Assembly: GCF_002994635.1 (NCBI RefSeq)
Contig: NZ_PVNL01000083.1
Span: 34,680 to 98,679, forward strand
Direction: 5' to 3'
Length of the DNA stretch: 64,000 nt
From: Enhygromyxa salina
GTDB taxonomy: Bacteria; Myxococcota_A; Polyangia; Nannocystales; Nannocystaceae
Shown here: positions 42,713 to 53,084 of the stretch, piece by piece
Layout of the letters: each line of letters starts with the position of its first letter
Position numbering within the stretch: position 1 is the first letter of the stretch
Notes under the pieces: generated by a model
Databases searched by the model: none
What the model saw: only the letters and a program-made list of their open reading frames with translations
Told to the model about the DNA's origin: nothing
Made by a program: the position numbers and the translations under genes

Positions 42713-43837
42713 ATGCGCCGCCTCGTCGCGTTGTGTGCGGCCTCGGCCGTGTTGGCGCTCGGGTGCGAGGATCCGCCGATCGAGGAGCTGCCCGACCCCG
42801 GCGGACCCGGTGAGACGCTTGGGAGCGGGGATGGGTCGACCAGCGAGACTGGTGACGGCGACGGGGACGGCGATGGCGACGGCGATGGCGACGGCGACGG
42901 CGACGGCGACGGTGACGGCGACGGCGACGGTGACGGTGACGGCGATGGTGATCGCTTCGGCTTCGCGTCACCCGTGACCACCGAGGTGTTCGCGTTCAAT
43001 GATCTGCAGCTCGGCGATCTCGACGCGGACGGGTGCGCCGACCTGGTGCTGTCGGGCACGGGCGCGCCCCCGCGGATCAACGTATACGCCAGCGACTGCG
43101 ACGGCGGGTTTCTGGCGCCGCCGATCACCCACGAGCTCACCACCTTCACTGGGTTCGCGCTCGGTGATCTCGACGCCGATGGCCGCGCCGACTTGCTGCT
43201 GCAGTCCAGCGGCGCCCCGCCGCGGATCGACGCGCACCTGAGCAGCGCCAACTTTGGGCTGGGTCCGTCGACCACCAGCGAGGCCTTTACCTACGATCAA
43301 CTGTGGGCGATCGACATGGACGGCGACGGACGCAGCGAGGCCCTCACGTCCCAGAGCGACGCGACCCCGCGGTCGATCAACAGCTGGACCGGATCGGGAG
43401 ACGGGGCCTTGACCCTGCTCGCCAGCGCCGAGGTCGGCAGCTTCGACGCCGCCGCGGTCGGGCAGCTCGACGGAGATCTGTTCGGCGACGTCGTCACGGG
43501 GCTCGGCGACGTGCCCGTCGTCAACCCGTGGCTGGGCCAGGGCGACGGCAACCTGAGCAGCGCGGAGCTGTTCTGGCCGTTCACGTTCTCGATCATCGCG
43601 CTCGGTGACCTCGACGGTGACGGCCGCTCCGAGCTGCTGACCGACGTGCCCGGCAACGACTGGCGCGTCTCGATCTACGCCAACACGGATCGCGGCTTCT
43701 CGCCGACCGTGCACGACTTCGCGGGCGTCTCGTTCACTCGCCTGCGCAGCGCAGACGTCGACGGCGACGGCAGCGACGATCTGATCGTCACACCGACCGG
43801 AATGCCGCCGCGGGTGATCGTCTGGAAGTCCAACTAG
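42713..43837 (+). CDS. FG-GAP/VCBS-repeat lipoprotein with Gly-Asp linker
   Basis: 374 residues from the ATG at 42713. Signal with lipobox LALGC, a short Pro/Gly stretch, 17 Gly-Asp units, then repeats of the FG-GAP/VCBS type with calcium-binding loops: LGDLDADGCADLVL, LGDLDADGRADLLL, IDMDGDGRSEAL, LGDLDGDGRSELLT, VDGDGSDDLI. Such proteins form surface beta-propellers. ATG 42713 was preferred over an upstream start because the signal peptide begins there. Its stop overlaps the convergent broken beta-barrel gene by a few bases. Confidence 0.85.
   Translation: MRRLVALCAASAVLALGCEDPPIEELPDPGGPGETLGSGDGSTSETGDGDGDGDGDGDGDGDGDGDGDGDGDGDGDGDGDRFGFASPVTTEVFAFNDLQLGDLDADGCADLVLSGTGAPPRINVYASDCDGGFLAPPITHELTTFTGFALGDLDADGRADLLLQSSGAPPRIDAHLSSANFGLGPSTTSEAFTYDQLWAIDMDGDGRSEALTSQSDATPRSINSWTGSGDGALTLLASAEVGSFDAAAVGQLDGDLFGDVVTGLGDVPVVNPWLGQGDGNLSSAELFWPFTFSIIALGDLDGDGRSELLTDVPGNDWRVSIYANTDRGFSPTVHDFAGVSFTRLRSADVDGDGSDDLIVTPTGMPPRVIVWKSN
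42851..42952 (+). repeat. In-frame GGNGAY microsatellite (17 units)
   Basis: Seventeen 6-base units, mostly GGCGAC with GGTGAC, GGGGAC and GGCGAT variants, encode the Gly-Asp linker of the FG-GAP lipoprotein. Unit loss or gain keeps the frame, so linker length can vary between strains. Confidence 0.95.
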
Positions 43838-44563
43838 AGCGCGTCGCTGAGCAGCCAGTACAGCACCACGAACGGGCTCACGTCGACAGCCAGGCGACGC
43901 GCAGGCCGTGCTGGGGCGCTGGGAGCCCCAGGTATTCGTGGCTGAGCGTCAGCGACAGGACGCCAGATAGGTAGGTCAGCACGGGGCCATGGCGAACGCC
44001 CAGCGCCGTCGCGTGGGGCCGTCGGGGATCGGCGTCGAGCCAGCCACGAGCGCGGCGCGATAGCTCCCGCCGATCGTCCAGGTGAAGTCGTTCACGTCCT
44101 GGAACAGCCCGAGCTCGAGTCCGAGCTCGCCGAGGTGACGGCGCCCGATCAGGCTGTCGAACCGGTAGCCGATCGCGGGTCGGAAGATGAACATCAAGTT
44201 GCTGTCATCGTGGGGCTTCGAATAGATCGACAGGCCGAGATCGAGAAACAGCGAGAAGCTTGGGCGGGGGCGGTGACCCAGGCGAAACAAGGGGCCGAGA
44301 TCGAGGCGCAGCGACGGCAACAGCGGCTGATCATCATCGGAGGAGGACGCGCCGCGCTCGCGTGGCTTTGAAGGAGGCAGCGGTGTCTGCTGCGGCGGCC
44401 TGGGCGGCCGCGAGTCGGGCGGTATGTCGGCCGGTATGTCGGCCGGCTCGATCGCGGGCGGGGGCGTGGCCGACGGCTGTCCGGCGCGGGCCGGCGAGAT
44501 TGGTGCGGCCAATCCCGCGCACAGTCCAAGCAGCGGTATCAGGCGCGTGAGGGTTTGGCGCAC
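43834..44563 (-). pseudogene. Frameshifted outer-membrane beta-barrel gene
   Basis: The intact part starts at the GTG at 44563 (signal GLCAGLAAPISPARA, Pro-rich spacer, LRLDLGPLFRLGHRPRPSFS, then GGSYRAALVAGSTP) and runs to a stop at 43976. Beyond about 44035 the protein clearly continues in another frame: ALGVRHGPVLTYLSGVLSLT, then HEYLGLPAPQHGLRVAW. Then near 43885 it continues in the third frame: VDVSPFVVLYWLLSDAL, with a stop at 43834-43836. Together these make one complete barrel C-terminus, so two frameshifts break the gene. It could be a true pseudogene or sequencing error. Confidence 0.75.
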
Positions 44564-44724
44564 GGAGCTTTATCGCATGCGATGCGACTCAACCGCGATC
44601 ATTTACTCGCCGGGCCGCGGCGCATCACGTGGTCAGAGCGGCGAACAGTTGGGAACGTGGATGAGACACAGTGGCTTGAATCTCTGGGTAACGAGACCCG
44701 CCACCCCGCGTAATGGGCCTCCAC

Positions 44725-45840
44725 ATGAGCCAGACCAGCGCCGACCCTCTGTTCCAACCTCTCGAGCTCGGCGCCCTGCGGCTGCCCAATCGGGTGTTGA
44801 TGTCACCAATGACCCGGTCGCGAGCGCGACAGCCCGGCGACATCCCGACCGAGCTCAACGCCCGCTACTACGCGCAGCGGGCCAGCGCTGGGCTGATCTT
44901 CAGCGAGGCCACCCAGGTCAGCCCGCAGGGCAAGGGCTACGCGTTCACGCCCGGGATCCACAGCGACGAGCAAGAGGCGGGCTGGCGGGGCGTGACCGAG
45001 GCCGTGCACGCCAACGGCGGCCGCATCGTCATGCAGCTGTGGCACGTCGGCCGCATGTCGCACGAGGAATTCCACAATGGCGAGCCCCCGGTCGGGCCGT
45101 CGGCGATCAACGCCAACGCGCAGATCTTCCTTGGCGGCGAGCGTGGCTTCGCGCCCACCTCCACGCCCCGCGCCCTCGCGCTGGGCGAGCTCCCGGGCAT
45201 CGTCGAGCAATTCCGCCAGGGCGCCGAGCGGGCCAAGCGGGCCGGGTTTGACGGCGTGGAGATCCATGGGGCCAACTCGTATCTCCTGCATCAGTTCCTC
45301 AGCGACGGCGCCAACCAGCGCACCGATGCCTACGGCGGCAGCGTCAGCAACCGGATCCGACTCACCGTGGAGGTCGCCGAAGCGGTAGCCAGCGTATGGG
45401 GCCCCGATCGGGTCGGCCTGCGGATCGGCCCCGGGCTCGGCGCCATGGGGGGCGTCACCGAGTCGGACCCGCTCCCCGTGTACACGGCCCTCACCGACGA
45501 GCTCAACCGCATGGGGCTCGCGTACCTCGACGTCATCGAGTACTTCGGCGCGCCCGACAAGCGCCCGACCGAGCCTGGCGATCTCCACCGTCAGATCCGT
45601 GAGCGCTTTCGCGGCGCGTATCTGGCCAACGGCGCGTTCACGGCCGAGACCGCCCGCCAAGCTGTGAAGAGCGGGCACACCGACGCCGCGATCTTCGGCG
45701 CGCTGTTCCTCGCCAACCCGGATCTGCCCGAGCGGTTCCGACGGGGCGCGCCGCTCAACCCACCGCAGCGCGAGAGCTTCTTCGGCGGCGACGCGAAGGG
45801 CTACATCGACTACCCCACGCTGAGCTGGGCGGAGACTTAG
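44725..45840 (+). CDS. Old Yellow Enzyme-family ene-reductase (NemA-like)
   Basis: 371 residues from MSQTSADPLFQP; an ATG 12 bases earlier is also in frame. An FMN-dependent TIM barrel that reduces activated C=C bonds, such as N-ethylmaleimide, enones and nitro-esters. Markers: LPNRVLMSPMTRSRA, IVMQLWHVGRMSH, GVEIHGANSYLLHQFLSDGA with the substrate-binding H-x-x-N pair, NQRTDAYGGS, and YLANGAFTAETA. A perfect 12-base palindrome (ATCGCATGCGAT, 44572-44583) lies in the divergent spacer and could be an operator. Length normal. Confidence 0.94.
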   Translation: MSQTSADPLFQPLELGALRLPNRVLMSPMTRSRARQPGDIPTELNARYYAQRASAGLIFSEATQVSPQGKGYAFTPGIHSDEQEAGWRGVTEAVHANGGRIVMQLWHVGRMSHEEFHNGEPPVGPSAINANAQIFLGGERGFAPTSTPRALALGELPGIVEQFRQGAERAKRAGFDGVEIHGANSYLLHQFLSDGANQRTDAYGGSVSNRIRLTVEVAEAVASVWGPDRVGLRIGPGLGAMGGVTESDPLPVYTALTDELNRMGLAYLDVIEYFGAPDKRPTEPGDLHRQIRERFRGAYLANGAFTAETARQAVKSGHTDAAIFGALFLANPDLPERFRRGAPLNPPQRESFFGGDAKGYIDYPTLSWAET

Positions 45841-46022
45841 GAAGGGGTGCCCCCACCCGCGGCGTGAGGACTACAGTTGGCGAGTCGGCAGACCGTGGCA
45901 TCGCGCCAGTAGCCTCCCCGCGGATGAACCCACAGCCCACCGACTCGCCGCGACATCGCAATGACGCCCTCGCTCGATTCCAACTATCCAATGACGACGG
46001 TTTACCGTCGATATTCCGCATA

Positions 46023-46862
46023 CTAGCGACGCACGTAGGTTCGGGTATGAACCACGTTGTCACGCACAAACACCAGCTCGACGCGCTCGGCATGTAGAGC
46101 CTCGTTGGCCACATCGATCACCACCGCCCAGCTGTCGACCGGCTCGCCGGCGACCTCCGTGACCACGTCACCGTTCTCGAAGCCGAGGGCGTCACCAAGG
46201 TTACCCCGCACGATGCCAGCGAACGCCCAGCCGTCTTGCTCGCCGGAGGCGGCCATGTGCGGCGTCAGGTAGGTGCCGTCGGCCGCGAAGGTCGAGCTGT
46301 CGGCCACGAGGACCTGATCAATGAGCGCTTGCTCGACTTCGCAGCTGTCCCTGACACAAGTGACGAACTCGGAGGGGGTGAGGAGCGGCGCGTCGTCGCC
46401 AGTGGTCTCGTCGCCGGTCTCACCCGTCGTCTCGTCGTCGGTCTCGCCCATGGTCTCGCCGCCAGTCTCATCCACGGGGCCACACAGGTCCTTGTGCACG
46501 AGACAATTCCCGACGTGTTGAGGCTCGGTCAGGCTCTCCTCGCAGTTGTTGGACACGAGATTCATGATGTCCGCTTGTTCTTCGCAAGCGAGCAACGCGA
46601 GGGCTCGGAGTGCCTCATATTGTGGGCTGCCTTGGTTAGAAACGTCGGCGGCGCTGTCGGGGCCGAGACACAGGTTTCCTTCGGTGTTCTTGCCGTCTAC
46701 CACGATTGCTTTGATCTCTCCGTCGACAGTGAGACCCTCGGCGCCATCCGCGGCGATTATCCAGGCCTCCCCACAGTCAGAAAACAACGGATTCGGCCCG
46801 AGACATCCGGCCATGAAGAGGACGGGCAACATTGCGAAGTATCGATTGGACGTGATGTTCAT
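46023..46862 (-). CDS. Lipoprotein with C-terminal PDZ domain
   Basis: 279 residues from the ATG at 46862. Lipobox MAGC, then a domain with paired cysteines (FSDCGEAW, GNLCLGPD, ALLACEEQ, SNNCEESL), a Gly-Glu-Thr repeat linker (ETMGETDDETTGETGDETTG), a second Cys pair (VTCVRDSCEVE), and a C-terminal PDZ-like domain (IVRGNLGDALGFENGDVVTE, then VELVFVRDNVVH) like that of GspC or HtrA substrates. Base composition is lower in GC than the flanks. It starts 8 bases after its upstream partner lipoprotein ends, so they form an operon. Confidence 0.78.
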   Translation of the reverse strand: MNITSNRYFAMLPVLFMAGCLGPNPLFSDCGEAWIIAADGAEGLTVDGEIKAIVVDGKNTEGNLCLGPDSAADVSNQGSPQYEALRALALLACEEQADIMNLVSNNCEESLTEPQHVGNCLVHKDLCGPVDETGGETMGETDDETTGETGDETTGDDAPLLTPSEFVTCVRDSCEVEQALIDQVLVADSSTFAADGTYLTPHMAASGEQDGWAFAGIVRGNLGDALGFENGDVVTEVAGEPVDSWAVVIDVANEALHAERVELVFVRDNVVHTRTYVRR

Positions 46863-46869
46863 CTGATTT

Positions 46870-47268
46870 TTACTCTGGTTCTTCAAACGGTTGATCGGGA
46901 TCGCAGTTTTGAAGTGCGATGATGTGTTCGGTGCATTCATAGTCCGCAGGTGGAGTCAGGTCTCCATTCTCCAGACTCATGAGGTAGACCTCGTACTGCT
47001 CACACTCGAGCCTCCCCACACAGAGAAAGCCCTCGAGGACCCGCGTGTCGCACTGGTTCAGCACGTCCCAGGTCTCCGCCGTCGAGCACTTCGTGATGCA
47101 CTCCTCGACCGACGAGTAGTAGGGGTCCGGCGAGCACTCCGTCGTGACTGGACACGAACTCATGCATGCGTCTGCGATCAGCTCGCTGTAGTCGGGCTCG
47201 ATCTGCCTGTCGGAACAACTGGCGAGGAGCAGCAGGATGGGAAGGATTCGTCGTTCAACGTTGGGCAT
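46870..47268 (-). CDS. Small cysteine-rich lipoprotein
   Basis: 132 residues. Signal with lipobox LLASC. The mature part has eight or more cysteines in CX3C-like pairs (ACMSSCPVTTEC, SVEECITKCSTAETW, LNQCDTR, FLCVGRLECEQYEV, ECTEHIIALQNC), suggesting a disulfide-rich helical hairpin. First gene of a pair with the PDZ lipoprotein. The three palindromes at 47391-47480 lie 120-210 bases upstream and may control this pair. Confidence 0.72.
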   Translation of the reverse strand: MPNVERRILPILLLLASCSDRQIEPDYSELIADACMSSCPVTTECSPDPYYSSVEECITKCSTAETWDVLNQCDTRVLEGFLCVGRLECEQYEVYLMSLENGDLTPPADYECTEHIIALQNCDPDQPFEEPE

Positions 47269-47385
47269 CGGTCGTCTCGGTCAATGGAGAGCTCGCCTTG
47301 CGCTCGAGCACATGTGCATATGGCGTGCCGTCGCTAGTGTGCCTCACAACGGCCTGCGACTCGCGCTCGCGCTCGGCGGGGGCGA

Positions 47386-47486
47386 GCGAGTGACGAAAAA
47401 TTCGTCAGCGGCGACGAGAATTTCGTCGACTGCCCTCTAACTGACTCAATTCAGCCCGCTACGGCGACGAATTTTTCGTCACTCGC
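47386..47486. repeat. Three related palindromes within a 21-base inverted repeat
   Basis: Arms 47386-47406 and 47466-47486 are perfect reverse complements over 21 bases. Each arm is itself palindromic (TGACGAAAAATTCGTCA on the left; GACGAATTTTTCGTC on the right). A third, looser copy (GACGAGAATTTCGTC, 47413-47427) lies between them. The stretch is AT-rich. The pattern suggests cooperative binding of a dimeric repressor upstream of the lipoprotein pair starting at 47268. Confidence 0.8.
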
Positions 47487-47536
47487 ACCGCGAGACCCGA
47501 GCGCGAGCGACCACACCTGCCCCAGCGCTCAGCGGC

Positions 47537-48280
47537 TCAGGGCACGTGGACTTCGGTCACGTACTCGCGCGTGATCGCGAGACTCTCCGAGTCGACCATG
47601 AACACGTTGGCCTTGCCGACTTGCCCGTCAAACTCCACCACCAACCAGATCTCCACCGCCCAGGCCGTAGACTCCGCCAGACACGGCGGCACCCAACCAA
47701 CCACCACCGCAGATCCAAGCGCGTCGTTCTGCCGGGCGCGATACGCCGCCTGGAAGCTCTCGAGCTGCTTGACGGCCGACAGCGCCGCGCGGGCAACGGG
47801 CGGCCGGACTTCCTTGCGCCAGTCGCTGAAGAACCGGAATTCCTCGAACGCAGCGCTCCCCGGCCGCAGCACGGCGATGTAGGTCTCGCTCGCGTCGAGG
47901 TCGCCGTAGTCCTGCAGGTCGAACTCTGGGAACACGTTGTCGGTGGCGATCGCCTGATCGCGGGCGCGGATCTGGGTGTCGAGCAGCCGCGCTTCGTGGC
48001 GGCTGTACGCGGTGTAGATCCGCAGCAACATGTACTCGCTGGGGATCTGGTGATCCCAGTCGAGCACGGCCCGCACCGCCGCGTACTGGTTGGACCCGTA
48101 GGGCGCCAGCTTGGGCATTGCCTCGTGCAGCTGCACACGAAACTGCGCGGTGGTTGCGATGTTCTGCTCTTGCAGCCGCACGTGCACGCGCAGATCCGTG
48201 AACGCCTGCTCGACGAGCTTGGATGGCGGCTCGATCGGCGGTGGCTTGCCCTTGTTCTTGTTGCGCCCGAACAGACTCAC
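47537..48280 (-). CDS. Protein of unknown function, downstream of hisG
   Basis: 247 residues from a GTG that overlaps the hisG stop (GTGA). A short Lys-rich start (NKNKGKPPPIEPP), a helical region (LVEQAFTDLRVHVRLQEQNI, then YMLLRIYTAYSRHEARLLDT), and a C-terminal alpha/beta part (AVVVGWVPPCLAESTAWAVE, then VEFDGQVGKANVFMV). No signal peptide or membrane segment. Family not recognised. Overlap and orientation place it in the murA-hisG operon. Confidence 0.72.
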   Translation of the reverse strand: MSLFGRNKNKGKPPPIEPPSKLVEQAFTDLRVHVRLQEQNIATTAQFRVQLHEAMPKLAPYGSNQYAAVRAVLDWDHQIPSEYMLLRIYTAYSRHEARLLDTQIRARDQAIATDNVFPEFDLQDYGDLDASETYIAVLRPGSAAFEEFRFFSDWRKEVRPPVARAALSAVKQLESFQAAYRARQNDALGSAVVVGWVPPCLAESTAWAVEIWLVVEFDGQVGKANVFMVDSESLAITREYVTEVHVP

Positions 48281-48991
48281 GAACTCGCCGCCTTCTCCCT
48301 GACCTCGCCCGCGTGCGCGCGTGGTCGCTCATTGGCGGCAGCCTGGACCGCACGCCGTAGTCCAGCGATGGTCTGCGAGACGGCCGGTTGTTTCAAGCGC
48401 AAGCTGGCAGCGTTGACGATCAGCCGGCTGGTGACCTCGAAGATGGTCTCGACCTCGACCAGGGCGTTTTGGCGCAGGGTCTCGCCGCTCTCCACCAGAT
48501 CGACGATCTGGTCGGCCAGACCGGTGATCGGGCCGAGCTCGACGGAGCCGTACAGGGGGATGATGTCGGGCTGAATGCCCCGGGCTCGGTAATGCCGCAG
48601 GGCGCAGCGCGGGTACTTGGTGGCGACCCGCAAGTCCATGCCCCGGCGCAGGAGCTTGCGATCGGGCGGGGCTCCCTCGGGGACGGCGACCGCGAGCCGA
48701 CACCGACCGATGCCGAGATCGACGGGCTCGTACAGATCCCGGCCCTGCTCGAGCAAGGTGTCGAGACCCGCGATCCCGAAGTCGGCGATGCCGTGCTCGA
48801 CGTAGGTGGGGACGTCGACGGGCTTGACCAGCAAGATCCGCTCGCCGGTCGGGAGCTCGAACAAGAGCTTGCGGCCGACCTCGTCGAGCGACGCGGCGAT
48901 CTCGATGCCCGCGGCCGCGAGCAAGGGCAGCGCTTGATCGAGGATCCGCCCCTTGGGCAGCGCCCAGGTCAGCGGCGCAGACGTCAGCGGC

Positions 48992-49008
<17 letters not shown>
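48277..49008 (-). CDS. hisG: ATP phosphoribosyltransferase
   Basis: 243 residues from ATG 49008. First step of histidine synthesis: joins ATP and PRPP. Markers: LTWALPKGRILDQALPLLAA, VDVPTYVEHGIADFGIAGLD, VATKYPRCALRHYRARG, PLYGSVELGPITGLADQIVD and NALVEVETIFEVTSRLIVN. The length suggests the short HisG form, which normally needs the regulatory subunit HisZ, not seen in this window. Its start overlaps the end of murA by 17 bases; its stop overlaps the next start by 4. Confidence 0.94.
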
Positions 49009-50290
<1,282 letters not shown>

Positions 50291-50318
50291 GGTCGCTCTA
50301 CGCCCACGTTGCAGGCTT

Positions 50319-51446
50319 TTATCCGCCGACCTCCGCTCGCTTGGTTTGCGGTGACGGCGCTGGTCCCGTGGGAGGCAGGCGCAGCCTCGCACGGATTCGG
50401 GTCACAACCGATCGGTTGTCTGGTTGGTCGTCTGTTGAGTCGCCTGATCGGTCGCCTGAGTAATAGTCGTTCAGCGCCGTGGTCTGATCCCCGCAGTCGT
50501 CGATCCGTGTCAGCTCGAGCTCCCGAACCACGCCCACCCAGCGCTGCTCGATGCGGACGTGGGCACGCAGTGGCCGACCCTCGACGATCAGCAGCTCGCG
50601 CGACGTGAGAATCCCGATCTCGGGGCGAGCGAGATCGTGCCCGTCGTCCCAATTGCCCAGGATCAGCGCGACTTCTGGTGGCCCTTGGCTGACCCCGGCG
50701 AGCACCTCACGCCACGGACGGGCGCGGCACGGCCGGTCGTGAGGGAACTGGCCCTGATCGTCGACGCAGGTGGTCTCGTGACAGCGACCCTCGACCGCGC
50801 CGCCGAGCCAGGCCTCGCCCACGCGCACCCGATGATCCGGCAGCGCGGGCCAGCCGAGCGCCACCGCGTCCTCGAGGGGATCCCAGCTGCGCTGCCGACA
50901 GGCGAAGTCCGGCGCGGCTGGGCCGGCCGCTCGCGCGGACCACCACAGCTGCCGACGGCGCTCCGCTCCACTGTCCGGATCGACGGGATCCAAAGCTGGG
51001 TCGAGCGACATCAGCAGGCCGTCGACGGCGACCAACCCCGGCCGACTCGAGCTCGGCCGAGCCGCCAGCGCCAGCGCCCAGCTCGCGTGCTCTTCCTCGC
51101 GACCAAGAAACACCGCGACGGCGGGATCACGAAAGGTCTCGTCGACCCGCACCCGATAGACCTCGACACACTCGCCCGGCGCTCGCCAAGTCAGCTCGGC
51201 CGCCGCGCCGACGCCCGCGTCGAAGCTGAGCGCGAGTCCCCGCGCGCTCGCGAATGCGCGTGCTCGATCGCGGGCTTCGACCAGCGCCGGAGCAGCCGCG
51301 CTGGCGGCCGCGCTCACCCGCGGCCGCCACCACCACCGCTGCGCACCCACGCCTGCGAACGCGATCACGGCGACGCTCACCAAGATCGGCAGCCAGCGCT
51401 GCACAGGCGTATCACTGCTGCTCACACGTATCGCCGCCGTGCGCAT
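50319..51446 (-). CDS. Membrane-anchored protein of unknown function
   Basis: 375 residues. One N-terminal membrane segment (WLPILVSVAVIAFAGVGA), then an extracytoplasmic domain with several cysteines (PGECVEVYRVR, DFACRQRSW, GRCHETTCVDD, RPCRARPW). The C-terminal stretch GDRSGDSTDDQPDNRS comes from short repeats near 50410-50465. Family not recognised. It ends 28 bases before the murA start on the same strand and may lead that operon. Confidence 0.7.
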   Translation of the reverse strand: MRTAAIRVSSSDTPVQRWLPILVSVAVIAFAGVGAQRWWWRPRVSAAASAAAPALVEARDRARAFASARGLALSFDAGVGAAAELTWRAPGECVEVYRVRVDETFRDPAVAVFLGREEEHASWALALAARPSSSRPGLVAVDGLLMSLDPALDPVDPDSGAERRRQLWWSARAAGPAAPDFACRQRSWDPLEDAVALGWPALPDHRVRVGEAWLGGAVEGRCHETTCVDDQGQFPHDRPCRARPWREVLAGVSQGPPEVALILGNWDDGHDLARPEIGILTSRELLIVEGRPLRAHVRIEQRWVGVVRELELTRIDDCGDQTTALNDYYSGDRSGDSTDDQPDNRSVVTRIRARLRLPPTGPAPSPQTKRAEVGG

Positions 51447-51541
51447 GTATAGCAGCTGCCCGCCTCAAATTTTTCACGCATCGCGACGGCGTCGCGCGAG
51501 CCCGCACGAAATTTGGGTCACAGCGCAATCCGTTGGATCCG

Positions 51542-52129
51542 ATGTGCATGGCCCATCGAACCCAGGCTCCCCGTCTCGCTCTCGCACTGCTCGCCGGCGT
51601 CGTCGCCTCCACCGCGCTGGCTGACACGAGCCTCGCCGCACCGGGTGACCGGGCCCGCGTGAACAGCTTGTCGGTCCCGATGTTCAGCGATCGCAGCGAG
51701 GCTCTGTGGCCGCTGCAGGTCGGGCTCGAGATCGTCAGCGAGTCCGGCGAGCTCGTCGTCCCTCGCCGCGAGCTGGTCGTGTCCGACGGCCAGCACACGA
51801 TCTTCTCCGAGGTCGTCGCGACCCCGAAGGGCACGCACGCGTTCGAGCTCGAGCTCGTGGCCCGGCACCACGCGGGTGACGCGATCGAGCTCGAGTATGA
51901 TCTGCTGGTGCGCCAAGCCCGGTTCCAGGGGCTGACCTGGACGGGCTACTTGCTCCACCGCCTGTCGCTCGCGCCCCGCCCCAAGCTCGGACCCAACGCC
52001 GTGGCTGCGGCCCGCGCCGATATCGTGGAAACCCGTGAACCGGCCAACCAACCTGCACACAGGCAGACGCTCACGGTCGATGGGGATCGGTATGAGATCC
52101 GCCTCTATGCCGCGAGTCTGCGCGGTTGA
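51542..52129 (+). CDS. Secreted protein of unknown function
   Basis: 195 residues. A signal peptide (LALALLAGVVASTALADTSL, then AA) and a beta-rich body with LQVGLEIVSESGELVVPRRE and TWTGYLLHRLSLAPRPKL. No cysteines in the mature part and no catalytic motif recognised. It lies 77 bases before the Pal-like lipoprotein gene on the same strand. A second ATG two codons later is equally possible. Confidence 0.65.
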   Translation: MCMAHRTQAPRLALALLAGVVASTALADTSLAAPGDRARVNSLSVPMFSDRSEALWPLQVGLEIVSESGELVVPRRELVVSDGQHTIFSEVVATPKGTHAFELELVARHHAGDAIELEYDLLVRQARFQGLTWTGYLLHRLSLAPRPKLGPNAVAAARADIVETREPANQPAHRQTLTVDGDRYEIRLYAASLRG

Positions 52130-52206
52130 CACCCATTCCCGCGACAGATAATCCTTGTGCGAACTCGCGTGCCCGCAAGACGGGGCCGAGGTCCCGGAGC
52201 TCCCAG

Positions 52207-53067
52207 ATGCCGAAGCGTTCCCTCACCGCTCGACTTTCCCGCCTCTCTTTCCTCGGCGTGTTCGCGCTTGGCTTGACCGCCATGTCGCTGACCGGCTGCA
52301 AGAAGCCCGAGTACCCCGCGTGCAAGAAGAACAAGCACTGCAACCAGGAAATGGACGAGAAGTGCGTCGACGGCACTTGCCAAAACTGCGTCGAGAATAG
52401 CGAGTGCGCTGGCAAGGGCCCCAACGGCCAAGACTACGTCTGCTACGAGTTCCGCTGCGTCGATCCTTCGGAGGCGGCGGCGGGTGGCTCGGGTCAAGGT
52501 TCGCCTTGTACGAGCAGCCTCGACTGCACGGGCGGCCTGGTCTGTCAGGCTGGCAGCTGTAACTTCTGCGCCCAGGACATGGACTGCCCGACCGGCACCT
52601 GCGACCTCGGCACCGGCCTGTGCAGCGACGGCATGCCCGGCGCGCCCGGCTCGTGCACCATGGACGACGACTGCGCGATCGATGAGATCTGCGACGGCGG
52701 CATGTGCATCTTCTCCGGCGACTACGGCGGCGACGGCGAGGTCCTGTGCGAGCTCCAGGCCGTGTTCTTCGGGTTCGACAGCCCCAAGCTGAGCCCCGAG
52801 ACCGAGGCCAGCCTCAAGGCCGCCGCTCAGTGCATCGCGGATCAGGGCCGGTTGGTCTACCTCGAAGCCCACGCTGACCCGCGCGGCACCGAGGAGTACA
52901 ACATCCTGCTCACCGACCGCCGCGGACAGGGCGTCAAGAGCTTCCTGCAGAACCTTGGGGTCCCCCCGGAGAACATGCAGGTGATCTCGAAGGGCAGCCT
53001 CGAGGCCCGCGGCACCGACGACCAGTCCTACGCCGACGATCGTCGCGTCGAGTTCATCTGGCAGTAG
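52207..53067 (+). CDS. Pal/OmpA-like peptidoglycan-associated lipoprotein with Cys-rich insert
   Basis: 286 residues. Lipobox LTGC, then about 150 residues of short cysteine modules (KKNKHCNQEMDEKCVDGTCQ, SPCTSSLDCTGGLVCQAGSC, GSCTMDDDCAIDEICDGGMC). The C-terminal OmpA domain reads VFFGFDSPKLSPETEASLKA, YLEAHADPRGTEEYNILLTD and RRGQGVKSFLQNLGVPPENM, with the Asp and Arg that grip diaminopimelate. It tethers the outer membrane to the wall, as Pal does. The CpoB/YbgF-like gene follows, as in tol-pal loci. The Cys-rich insert is unusual for Pal. Confidence 0.88.
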   Translation: MPKRSLTARLSRLSFLGVFALGLTAMSLTGCKKPEYPACKKNKHCNQEMDEKCVDGTCQNCVENSECAGKGPNGQDYVCYEFRCVDPSEAAAGGSGQGSPCTSSLDCTGGLVCQAGSCNFCAQDMDCPTGTCDLGTGLCSDGMPGAPGSCTMDDDCAIDEICDGGMCIFSGDYGGDGEVLCELQAVFFGFDSPKLSPETEASLKAAAQCIADQGRLVYLEAHADPRGTEEYNILLTDRRGQGVKSFLQNLGVPPENMQVISKGSLEARGTDDQSYADDRRVEFIWQ

Positions 53068-53084
53068 ACTTGGGCAGCAAGCCC

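Noticed and set aside
42851..42952. Possible CRISPR-like array
   Set aside because: The units are 6 bases, contiguous, in frame and code for Gly-Asp; there are no spacers or cas genes.
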